This document shows positions 1 through 6,221 of a stretch of DNA of 10,698 nt, piece after piece. Source of the DNA: Candidatus Aminicenantota bacterium (GTDB taxonomy: Bacteria > Acidobacteriota > Aminicenantia > UBA2199). The notes under the pieces were generated by a model. It had not been told where the DNA came from. It saw only the letters and a program-made list of their open reading frames with translations, and made no database searches. The stretch covers positions 8,389,433 to 8,400,130 of the forward strand of contig CP070627.1 in assembly GCA_020355945.1 (NCBI GenBank). The letters are read 5' to 3'. How positions within the stretch are numbered: position 1 is the first letter of the stretch; each line of letters begins with the position of its first letter. Both the position numbers and the translations under genes were made by a program.

Positions 1-11
1 GATAGGGCACT

Positions 12-2090
12 ATGACAACTATATTAATATTTGTGTGTTTAGTAATAGTTGGATTGTGGTTAAGAAATGTACTCAAGCCGGAAGGGAAAGATGGCAAAAG
101 AGAATGGACCCGGTGGGGGAAAAAATTTGTTTCAGTGTTTCTATTTGTATCGGCGGTATCATTAACCGTCTTGGTCTTTGTGGTATTGATCAGTTGGTTA
201 CCTGGAATCTTTAATAATTTTGCATTAGCGCTCCGGAATGTGGGCAAACTTTTTCGAAACCCGACCTTTGAAGTTATATTCTTAATTGCTGTCGAGATGA
301 TAAGTGTGATTTTTGCTATTATCGTCGTAATAATCTTTTTGGCATTGTCAATTCTTCTTTGGGGAGTGGCTGTAGAATTTAGTGACATTCCTCGGTTAAA
401 AAGATTTAAGGATACGTTACTCTCTCGGTTCGAGGAAACAAAGGATTTCTGGATGGGAAAAATTGCAGCGATAATGGAGAAAGCATTGGAATACAAGGCA
501 CGGAAACGGGGCCGCAAAAAGAATAGCTGGAAATTCTTTCGTGACCGGTTAAAGAAGCCGGGTATTGACGATTCGGAAACGTATAAAAAAGTCCCTTTTT
601 TTCCCGGTACATTATTGCTGTTTTTCTTCTGGAGTTCGGTGTTTTTTGCCTGGCTCAGCTATGAGTTTTATTCTTTAACCTCATTTTATGTAATTTTTAT
701 CGTTTGTACCACGTGTGCGCTTTTTGCTTTCATATTTAATTCATTCAACAAGGTCGACTACATGGTTCTCAAATATTTGAAAGAGGAGATAAAGGATTTA
801 CCGAAAAGAATAAAAGATCTTTTTAAAGAGGCATTCGATTCCTTGTCATGGACATTTGTGGCCACCATTTTGTATATACTGTTGATTGAAAAACCGGACT
901 TCAAACAGATCGATTTGACTATTTTGATAACCAGAGTGGGGATACATTTTATCCGCTTATTCGCCATCATATATTGCATTAAAATCGTAATATATTCGGC
1001 TCGAAAGATCGGTGGCTCAAAGACAGCGGAGACATTGGGGGGGGTATCAGCTTCTATGATGTTAGCTGCCGGGTACTATGAAAGTTTGTTGCCCGACTTC
1101 TGGGGTACGGTTGTATTTTGGGTTTACTATTCATTGGGTTTTACGGCCAGTTTCTTCACCATACGGTTTAATGTAAAGAAGTTAACATTCACGAAAGGAA
1201 CGATATCTAAAAAAAAATTTTTGACACTTTTTTTCAAATTTGTCGCCATTGTGATGTTTACCAGTATTATCCTGGAATTATTATTTGGTTTTATCGTGTT
1301 GGGAACATACCCCGGGAGTTCCGATATATCGCGGGCATGTTCGAAAAACCTGGGCGATGCAATCGAGAATTTTTTTAAGTCCACCGAGGTATTCCAAGAA
1401 TTTAAGAGGCAAACGAAAAAGGGTTTTGAAAAGGCCGATTTTGCGAGCATCTCAGCAACGTTTTACCGAAACCCTTATATTCAAAAGTCAATCAAATCCT
1501 TTGCAGCATTGAAGGAAAATGCCATGAAGGCCAGGGAATTTACATGGCACCGTTATAACCTGTTCGGTTTATATAACTGGTTGGGGGACTCGATGCTGTC
1601 CGTCTTCAATTATATGTATATAGAGCTGCCGGGCTTTTTCCAATGCATACAGTATCACAGTAAAGAGGTGAATGAATTCACGGAGATATTTAAAAATAAG
1701 GAGGGGGATTTAAAAGCCCTTGAGGTGACCCTCTCCGCCAAGCAGTACCTGACTCACCGTCAAACCATGGAAAAAATTTTAGTGAAAGCCAGGCGATGCA
1801 ACAACCTGTATGAAACGCTTAAGCCCTCGTGGATGTGGCGGATGATACCAAATATTGGCAGTTTCCACAAGTTTATGTTAGAACTTGAGGCCAGGATCTG
1901 GATTTTTTTGAATTATGTCAATCTTAAGAGAGTATATAAAGATGAATATTTTGTAGTCAAAAGGAGTAAGGTGATACGCCATGGGAGTTCCATCGATCAC
2001 TATAAACTTAAAAAAAAGTATGGTGATATACTGGTTTTCCCCTTCGATCAAAAAATAATGATCTATAGTGGAATCGGGGATTTGCATTAA
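12..2090 (+). CDS. Polytopic membrane protein with large C-terminal domain, family not recognised
   Basis: I do not recognise this 692-residue protein. Hydrophobic segments lie near residues 3-18, 38-65, 86-118, 198-222, 224-246, 280-298, 305-330, 345-395 (probably two) and 404-430. Very basic loops (about 125-195, 246-280 and 385-402) fit a cytoplasmic location. By positive-inside parity the last roughly 260 residues, which have no clear membrane segment and contain three scattered Cys, would be extracytoplasmic. That topology is inference. The start is firm: an in-frame TAG lies at 3-5 and ATG at 12 is the first start after it. In another frame bases 1-15 are open and end in TGA at 13-15, so an upstream gene could overlap by ATGA, but only four codons are visible. 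No Walker, protease or transporter signature was seen. The coding region itself is solid; the function is unknown. Confidence 0.85.
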   Translation: MTTILIFVCLVIVGLWLRNVLKPEGKDGKREWTRWGKKFVSVFLFVSAVSLTVLVFVVLISWLPGIFNNFALALRNVGKLFRNPTFEVIFLIAVEMISVIFAIIVVIIFLALSILLWGVAVEFSDIPRLKRFKDTLLSRFEETKDFWMGKIAAIMEKALEYKARKRGRKKNSWKFFRDRLKKPGIDDSETYKKVPFFPGTLLLFFFWSSVFFAWLSYEFYSLTSFYVIFIVCTTCALFAFIFNSFNKVDYMVLKYLKEEIKDLPKRIKDLFKEAFDSLSWTFVATILYILLIEKPDFKQIDLTILITRVGIHFIRLFAIIYCIKIVIYSARKIGGSKTAETLGGVSASMMLAAGYYESLLPDFWGTVVFWVYYSLGFTASFFTIRFNVKKLTFTKGTISKKKFLTLFFKFVAIVMFTSIILELLFGFIVLGTYPGSSDISRACSKNLGDAIENFFKSTEVFQEFKRQTKKGFEKADFASISATFYRNPYIQKSIKSFAALKENAMKAREFTWHRYNLFGLYNWLGDSMLSVFNYMYIELPGFFQCIQYHSKEVNEFTEIFKNKEGDLKALEVTLSAKQYLTHRQTMEKILVKARRCNNLYETLKPSWMWRMIPNIGSFHKFMLELEARIWIFLNYVNLKRVYKDEYFVVKRSKVIRHGSSIDHYKLKKKYGDILVFPFDQKIMIYSGIGDLH

Positions 2091-2211
2091 GAAGGATATA
2101 AAAATATAGTTTTAGTAAATAAAATACCTGTAAACCCTGTACCCTTATTTTTTTTGCTGGTTGCAGTCAGCACCAAAGTAAAAGGGGGATAACCAAGAAA
2201 TCCTTTTTTTG

Positions 2212-2241
2212 TTGACAGATTTATAAAAACAATTATATAAT
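2212..2241 (+). promoter_or_regulatory. Sigma70-type promoter for the C45-like gene
   Basis: TTGACA at 2212-2217 and TATAAT at 2236-2241 are both exact consensus hexamers, separated by 18 nt. Transcription would start near 2248, giving a leader of about 45 nt that contains the AAGGAGG ribosome binding site. The site lies in the 202-nt gap after the membrane protein gene. That gap also holds an 8-T tract (2148-2155) with no convincing stem in front of it. Confidence 0.7.
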
Positions 2242-2280
2242 AACCACGGAGCCTTGCTCTTACTATTGAGAAGAATATCC

Positions 2281-2287
2281 AAGGAGG
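2281..2287 (+). promoter_or_regulatory. Ribosome binding site that decides the C45-like start
   Basis: AAGGAGG lies 5 nt before ATG 2293. A longer in-frame reading from 2254 would place this perfect SD inside the gene and put 13 non-signal residues ahead of an obvious signal peptide, so ATG 2293 is preferred. Confidence 0.8.
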
Positions 2288-2292
2288 ATATA

Positions 2293-3501
2293 ATGAAAAA
2301 TTGTAAATTAAACAGTATCATTATTATTTATATGCTGTTTGCTTTGGCATTCGTTTCACCGCTTCAAAGCGAATCCCTTCAAAAAAAAGAGAAGAATCCT
2401 ACTGGTCTACGGGTAGTGTTAATTAAAGGCTCACCGTACCAGCGGGGATTGATCCATGGTAAAACCTTAAAAAATGAGATCAAAACCACTATTCATAAAT
2501 GGAAAGAAGAAATGAAAAAGAAAAAATCTTTACAGGGCAAAGATCTGGATGAACTGATAACCGGGTTCATGAAAAAGACCCGCTTTTATGAAGCGGCCAG
2601 GAGATGGACCCCCAATATTATCGATGAAGTGAAAGGCATCGCCGAGGGTTCCGGCATAGACCTCGATACCATCATGCTGTTCCAGGTCTCCGAAGAGTTC
2701 GAAACCTTTGGCCGCTATATTTTATCAATAGTGGGCCGCTGTACCTCCATCGGGGTTAGGGGAGGAGAGAATCAAGCGGCATTTGTTGCCCAGAATATGG
2801 ATATCCCGGATTTCTTACACAGCTTTCCTACTCTGCTTCATGTGGTAGATGAGGCCTCCGGCATTGAATCTTATGTCTATACGATCCCTGGACTGGTGGG
2901 ATTATGCGGGCTGAACAACAAAGCAATAGCCATTACCTGCAATGCCCTGACTCAATTGCAATTCACCGGTGACGGTCTGCCTGTCGCTTTCATTGTCCGT
3001 GGTGTTCTGGCACAAAAAGATTATGACGATGCATCGAGATTTCTTAAAGAAATTACCCATGCAACCGGGCAAAACTATATTATCGGCGGACCACGAAATG
3101 TCGAAAGTTTCGAATGTTCTGTGAACCAGGTCATGAAATACCAACCGGAGAAACTCAAGCACCTGGTCTTCCATACCAATCACCCAATAGTGAATAAGAA
3201 CTATTTTCCCCGTTTCCTACGAGCCCTAAAAAAAAGAAACATTACCCTGGAAGACTACGATTCCAGGTGTAAACGCTTCAACTCTTTGTCAAGGACTTTT
3301 AAAGAGGGTGACCGGCCCGTGAGCCTGGAATTCATCAAAACGCTGCTGAGCCCCAGGGCAGAGTATATAAATAATGATTATACCTACGGAACCCTGATTA
3401 TGAAACTCACACCACAGCCGGAATTACATTTATCTCCCGGCAGACCGGATGAAACAGTGTTCCGCGTGTTCCGTTTCCAGTCTATGGAGACAGGTAAATA
3501 A
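2293..3501 (+). CDS. Secreted peptidase C45 / acyl-CoA:6-aminopenicillanate acyltransferase-like Ntn hydrolase
   Basis: This 402-residue protein resembles the C45 (isopenicillin-N acyltransferase-like, choloylglycine-hydrolase superfamily) amidohydrolases. Known members cleave themselves just before a Cys, which then becomes the N-terminal nucleophile acting on linear amide bonds. Residues 1-28 form a Sec-type signal (basic MKNCK, then a hydrophobic IIIIYMLFALAFV core), so it probably acts outside the cytoplasm. Family-like segments are GSPYQRGLIHGKTL near residues 45-58, an IAEGSGIDLDTIMLFQ helix near 117-132, the candidate nucleophile Cys150 in GRCTSIGV, and QNMD some 20 residues later. Autocleavage before Cys150 would leave a pro-segment of roughly 120 residues and a chain of about 250. 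It has its own promoter and a separate promoter follows, so it is probably monocistronic. The substrate cannot be told from sequence; the family assignment is fairly secure. Confidence 0.78.
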   Translation: MKNCKLNSIIIIYMLFALAFVSPLQSESLQKKEKNPTGLRVVLIKGSPYQRGLIHGKTLKNEIKTTIHKWKEEMKKKKSLQGKDLDELITGFMKKTRFYEAARRWTPNIIDEVKGIAEGSGIDLDTIMLFQVSEEFETFGRYILSIVGRCTSIGVRGGENQAAFVAQNMDIPDFLHSFPTLLHVVDEASGIESYVYTIPGLVGLCGLNNKAIAITCNALTQLQFTGDGLPVAFIVRGVLAQKDYDDASRFLKEITHATGQNYIIGGPRNVESFECSVNQVMKYQPEKLKHLVFHTNHPIVNKNYFPRFLRALKKRNITLEDYDSRCKRFNSLSRTFKEGDRPVSLEFIKTLLSPRAEYINNDYTYGTLIMKLTPQPELHLSPGRPDETVFRVFRFQSMETGK

Positions 3502-3606
3502 TTCCAGGAAAAATATTTTGTATTTGTTGTATTTAATAGTGGCATTCATACCTGTCCCCATATTCCCCAAAACTTTTTATCAGGATGAATTTTACTGTCT
3601 TCTTTT

Positions 3607-3643
3607 CTTTGTGTCCCTTTGTGTAACTTTGTGGCTAAAATTA
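3607..3643 (+). repeat. Three-unit CTTTGTGT repeat, copy A
   Basis: Three tandem 10-mers CTTTGTGTCC, CTTTGTGTAA and CTTTGTGGCT are followed by AAAATTA. The element lies in the 220-nt noncoding gap after the C45-like gene, 28 nt before the -35 box of the flavodoxin promoter. A related three-unit element with 9-nt units and the same AAAATTA end occurs at 4225-4260 in the same orientation. No long open frame with coding character covers it. Confidence 0.7.
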
Positions 3644-3671
3644 GGCAGTGGATTTTAAATAACTTCTTTAA

Positions 3672-3700
3672 TTGACAAAATTCCCCGGTCAAATTATAAT
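3672..3700 (+). promoter_or_regulatory. Perfect-consensus sigma70 promoter for the flavodoxin gene
   Basis: TTGACA (3672-3677) and TATAAT (3695-3700) are separated by exactly 17 nt. The expected start near 3707 would leave a leader of only about 15 nt, carrying AAGGA at 3708-3712 nine nt before ATG 3722. Such a promoter should be strong unless repressed; no clear operator palindrome overlaps it. Confidence 0.78.
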
Positions 3701-3721
3701 ACCAGGTAAGGAATACAGGTA

Positions 3722-4210
3722 ATGACAGCGGATAATTCAGACAACTTAACTATCAATATCCTGGTGGTGTACCATTCTCAATCGGGGCACACCGGGAAAA
3801 TGGCTGAGGCAGTGGCGGAAGGTGCAAGTTCCGTAAAAAATGTGAAGGTGATCTTAAAAAAAGCAGTTGACGCCACACCGGAGGACCTGTTAACCTGCAA
3901 TGGTCTGGCAATAGGCTCCCCTGAATATTTCGGATATATGTCGGGTATGATTAAGGACTTCTTTGACCGCACTTATGAGCAGGCACGTAAAAAAAAAGAG
4001 ATAATAAAAAAACCCTATGTGGTTTTCATCAGTGCGGGCAACGATGGAACCGCAGCATCTGCCCATATTGATAGAATATGTAAGGGATTCTCCTTTAAAA
4101 AGGTCAGTGAAACGGTGATTTCCAGGGGCGATGTTACCCCGGAAAATTTAATCAAGTGTTATGAACTAGGCCAACTCATTGCCGCCGGATGCCAGATGAG
4201 GATTTTTTGA
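3722..4210 (+). CDS. Flavodoxin-fold FMN protein (NAD(P)H-dependent oxidoreductase / flavodoxin family)
   Basis: This 162-residue cytoplasmic protein is a probable FMN-binding electron carrier or reductase. After a short polar N-terminus, beta strand INILVVYHS leads into the phosphate-binding loop SQSGHT (residues 19-24) and a helix AEAVAEGA, the classic flavodoxin FMN loop. GSPEYFGYMSG (64-74), followed by IKDFFDRTYE, matches the second FMN-contacting region of the flavodoxin/WrbA/NADPH-dependent FMN reductase group. ISAGNDGTAA near 102-111 is the third. Length is normal for a short-chain flavodoxin-fold protein. There are no iron-sulphur cysteines and no signal peptide. It has its own consensus promoter and is bracketed by two related direct repeats. 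The natural redox partner cannot be named from context. Confidence 0.82.
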   Translation: MTADNSDNLTINILVVYHSQSGHTGKMAEAVAEGASSVKNVKVILKKAVDATPEDLLTCNGLAIGSPEYFGYMSGMIKDFFDRTYEQARKKKEIIKKPYVVFISAGNDGTAASAHIDRICKGFSFKKVSETVISRGDVTPENLIKCYELGQLIAAGCQMRIF

Positions 4211-4224
4211 AAAAGAAAAAGAAA

Positions 4225-4260
4225 CCTCTGTGTCCTCTGTGACCTCCGTGGCAAAAATTA
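4225..4260 (+). repeat. Three-unit CCTCTGTGT repeat, copy B
   Basis: Three tandem 9-mers CCTCTGTGT, CCTCTGTGA and CCTCCGTGG are followed by CAAAAATTA. The layout is the same as at 3607-3643 (three pyrimidine-GTG units, the last ending in GTGGC, then an A-run and TTA). It starts 14 nt after the flavodoxin stop codon and ends 13 nt before the -35 box of the ATPase promoter. Confidence 0.7.
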
Positions 4261-4273
4261 ATTTCATGGCAGC

Positions 4274-4302
4274 TTGAAAAAAAAATGACCCTGTATTATA
4301 AT
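4274..4302 (+). promoter_or_regulatory. Sigma70-type promoter placing the mRNA start at the ATPase ATG
   Basis: TTGAAA (4274-4279) and TATAAT (4297-4302) are separated by 17 nt. The -10 box ends 6 nt before ATG 4309, so the transcript would begin at or within a base or two of that codon. An alternative ATG at 4285 lies between the two hexamers and could not be on this transcript. Confidence 0.65.
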
Positions 4303-4308
4303 CGAATC

Positions 4309-5412
4309 ATGAATACAAAGAAAGATAAACGGGAATATAATCAATATGTGGCCTTTATTAACAGGCAAAGCGAACTCAAAGAGTTAAGAAAGTTTGTTAA
4401 TAAAGAACCTTGCGAGATGCTCTTCTTTCACGGCCCTAAATCTTCAGGAAAAACCACATTGCTGTATAAATTCTTCGATCAAATCCAAAAAGAACAAAAA
4501 ATAGATGTCAGGTTCCTGAACCTCAGGAAAAAATTAATTCCACATTACAAAGATTTTATCCGAATTTTTTTCGGTATCGATTATTCGCGGTCAAAAGAGG
4601 ATGTAAAAGAAAAAAGAGAGTATAACTTATTTAATTTCTTTAAATTGTCGGTAGAAGTTTTGAAAGGATTAGAAAGCGGAGAACTGGACCCTTTTGAAAT
4701 AATGGAAAAAGAATTTCTAAAACAAAGTCAAAAAGGTACCAAGCCTGTTCTTATTATCGACGAACTCCAGGCCATCGATCATATCTATATGAACAATAGT
4801 AAAGACCGGCAGTTGATCATCGAACTGTTTAATTTCTTTGTCGCCATGACCAAGGAAAGCCACCTGGCTCATATCATTATTGCCTCATCAGACGGGTATT
4901 TTTTAAATACCGTGTATACGGATTCACGCTTAAAGCAAAGCTCGGAATTTTACAGAGTGGATTTTATCCCGAAAGATGATGTCATGGATTGGCTGCTGAA
5001 CCTGGAAAAATATTCGGGGATAAAAGATTATACCCTTAAAAAAGATGATGCGGAAAAAATATGGGACACAGTTGGCGGCAGTATGTGGGAAATTCAGAAT
5101 ATATTGGGACACCTGTTCGATCACTCCATCGACCAGGTCTTAGCCCTTCATAAAAAGAAAATGAAAGGGATTATTTCCAATTACATCGGGGCAGACGATA
5201 AAAAAGAAAAAATCCTGGGTTTATTTTTAAAAAAAAGGCAAGCCACGGTACGGGATTTTGTTGAGCTGGGCATTGGGAAAGACGAAGTGGATGGGCTGCT
5301 GCGCCATATAGTCAGGAACAATATCTTATACTTCGATCCCATCGAAACTTTTTACACGCCCCAGGCCAGGAGTTTTCACTGGGGAATCCGGTTATATTTT
5401 GAAAGTTTATAG
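4309..5412 (+). CDS. AAA/STAND-type P-loop ATPase with C-terminal winged helix (archaeal-ATPase-like)
   Basis: This 367-residue cytoplasmic ATPase opens with FINRQSELKELRKF, the conserved pre-P-loop motif of the ATPase_2 (so-called archaeal ATPase) family. Walker A HGPKSSGKTT has its Lys at residue 48. Walker B LIIDELQ has Asp151-Glu152, and HIIIASSDG near residue 190 resembles a sensor-1 strand. About residues 300-367 (from KILGLFLKKRQATVRDF) look like a winged helix-turn-helix, as is common in this family. Nothing substrate-specific is visible, and the family's cellular roles are poorly defined. A longer reading from ATG 4285 would add eight residues, but that codon sits inside the promoter. 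Neither start has a Shine-Dalgarno sequence. The next gene is 98 nt downstream with a hairpin between, so co-transcription with creBC is uncertain. Confidence 0.8.
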   Translation: MNTKKDKREYNQYVAFINRQSELKELRKFVNKEPCEMLFFHGPKSSGKTTLLYKFFDQIQKEQKIDVRFLNLRKKLIPHYKDFIRIFFGIDYSRSKEDVKEKREYNLFNFFKLSVEVLKGLESGELDPFEIMEKEFLKQSQKGTKPVLIIDELQAIDHIYMNNSKDRQLIIELFNFFVAMTKESHLAHIIIASSDGYFLNTVYTDSRLKQSSEFYRVDFIPKDDVMDWLLNLEKYSGIKDYTLKKDDAEKIWDTVGGSMWEIQNILGHLFDHSIDQVLALHKKKMKGIISNYIGADDKKEKILGLFLKKRQATVRDFVELGIGKDEVDGLLRHIVRNNILYFDPIETFYTPQARSFHWGIRLYFESL

Positions 5413-5432
5413 GATTTTTCGCCTGTCGCCTT

Positions 5433-5461
5433 TTTTCAGCACTTAAAGAAAACAGCATAAA
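5433..5461 (+). promoter_or_regulatory. Weak candidate promoter for creBC
   Basis: TTTTCA (5433-5438) and CATAAA (5456-5461) each match four of six consensus bases with a 17-nt spacer, in the 98-nt gap before creB. The predicted start would fall at the beginning of the hairpin at 5462-5486. A weak promoter could suit a gene pair activated by its own regulator, but no tandem TTCAC creB-box was found here. Confidence 0.3.
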
Positions 5462-5486
5462 GGGACCGGTGATTGCTCACCGGCCC
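5462..5486 (+). promoter_or_regulatory. GC-rich hairpin upstream of creB
   Basis: CCGGTGA (5466-5472) and TCACCGG (5477-5483) are perfect 7-bp arms around the tetraloop TTGC. GGG 5462-5464 can pair with CCC 5484-5486 if A5465 is bulged, giving a 10-bp stem. No T-run follows on the plus strand, so it is not a normal intrinsic terminator of the ATPase gene. It could be a 5'-end mRNA hairpin or a dyad operator of creB. It ends 9 nt before the GAGGAG ribosome binding site. Confidence 0.6.
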
Positions 5487-5495
5487 CAAAAGGAT

Positions 5496-5501
5496 GAGGA
5501 G
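5496..5501 (+). promoter_or_regulatory. Ribosome binding site that decides the creB start
   Basis: GAGGAG lies 9 nt before ATG 5511. The upstream GTG at 5469 would start translation inside the hairpin and add 14 residues not found in response regulators. ATG 5506 meets TGA after two codons. Confidence 0.75.
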
Positions 5502-5510
5502 TTAAATGAA

Positions 5511-6221
5511 ATGAAACCCACAATTTTGATCATCGAAGATGAGGGCGGAATCGTAGATAACATCGTGTATGCGTTGAAGACCGAAGGCTATAACACCCGG
5601 TGGTGTTCTACGGGTATGGAGGGGCTGCAAGCAGTTAAAGAGCAAGAAATCGGGTTGGTATTACTGGATGTGGGATTGCCAGATATCAATGGTTTTGAAT
5701 TGTTTAAAGATTTAAAACAGGTGAGTGATGTCCCGGTGATCTTTTTGACGGCTCGTTCCGAAGAGATTGACCGGGTTGTGGGTTTGGAGATTGGCGCCGA
5801 TGATTATGTGACTAAACCCTTCAGCCCCAGGGAATTAACCGCCCGGGTGAAAGCGGTTTTACGGCGAACCGGCAAACCTGCTGCTGACTCTGCCGCGGCT
5901 GCTGAATCACCAGCCGGTACCGATCCGAAATTTCCTTTTAAATATGATGACAAAAAGAACGCCATTTTTTATAAGGGGGTACAGTTACAGACCTCCAGGT
6001 ACGAATACCGGATTCTAAAAATACTGATCAAGCATCCGGGGTGGGTATACAGCCGAGAACAATTAATGGAAATGGCCTGGGATGAACCGGATATGAGCGA
6101 GCTTCGCACAGTAGATGCCCATATTAAAAACTTGCGCCGCAAACTAAAGGATATTACCCCTGATTGTGACCCGATTATCACCCACAGGGGAAGTGGGTAT
6201 GCCTTGAAGGAGGATTGGTGA
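5511..6221 (+). CDS. creB: Response regulator CreB, OmpR/PhoB type
   Basis: This 236-residue regulator has a receiver domain (about 1-118) with acidic Asp10, phospho-acceptor Asp53 in LLDVGLPD, Thr80 in LTARSEE and Lys102 in VTKPFSPRE. An Ala/Pro-rich linker (about 122-142, with AAAA) is followed by a winged-helix DNA-binding domain (about 145-236) containing TRxYE-like SRYEYRIL, VYSREQLM, RTVDAHIKNLR and HRGSGYAL. The stretches LDVGLPDINGFEL and LTARSEEIDR match my memory of E. coli CreB closely, and the adjacent kinase is CreC-like, so the assignment to creB rather than a generic OmpR-family gene is reasonable. In enterobacteria CreBC responds to growth on fermentation products and activates creD and other genes through tandem TTCAC sites. 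Its targets here are unknown. The stop codon overlaps the creC GTG start. Confidence 0.85.
   Translation: MKPTILIIEDEGGIVDNIVYALKTEGYNTRWCSTGMEGLQAVKEQEIGLVLLDVGLPDINGFELFKDLKQVSDVPVIFLTARSEEIDRVVGLEIGADDYVTKPFSPRELTARVKAVLRRTGKPAADSAAAAESPAGTDPKFPFKYDDKKNAIFYKGVQLQTSRYEYRILKILIKHPGWVYSREQLMEMAWDEPDMSELRTVDAHIKNLRRKLKDITPDCDPIITHRGSGYALKEDW

Noticed and set aside
2154..2174. Small TGCTG/CAGCA stem after an 8-T tract
   Set aside because: The T-run precedes the stem on the plus strand, and the minus strand reads into A, so it cannot be an intrinsic terminator in either direction.
2181..2210. Possible terminator AAAGGGGGAT / ATCCTTTTTTT before the C45-like promoter
   Set aside because: The stem needs three adjacent G-T pairs and a 9-nt loop, and most of the T-run is used up by the stem; too weak to call.
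2240..2252. AACCACGGAG, the reverse complement of one CTCCGTGG unit of the three-unit repeat
   Set aside because: Only a single 8-nt unit matches, which is too short to count as another repeat copy.
2254..2292. Longer start for the C45-like gene at 2254
   Set aside because: It would place a perfect AAGGAGG inside the coding region and put charged residues before the signal peptide.
3449..3658. Open frame of 69 codons overlapping the C45-like 3' end
   Set aside because: It begins out of frame inside a real gene, and its tail runs through the three-unit repeat; no SD and no coding character.
5469..5510. GTG at 5469 as a longer creB start
   Set aside because: It lies inside the hairpin, has no SD, and adds 14 residues not seen in response regulators; ATG 5511 has GAGGAG at a good distance.
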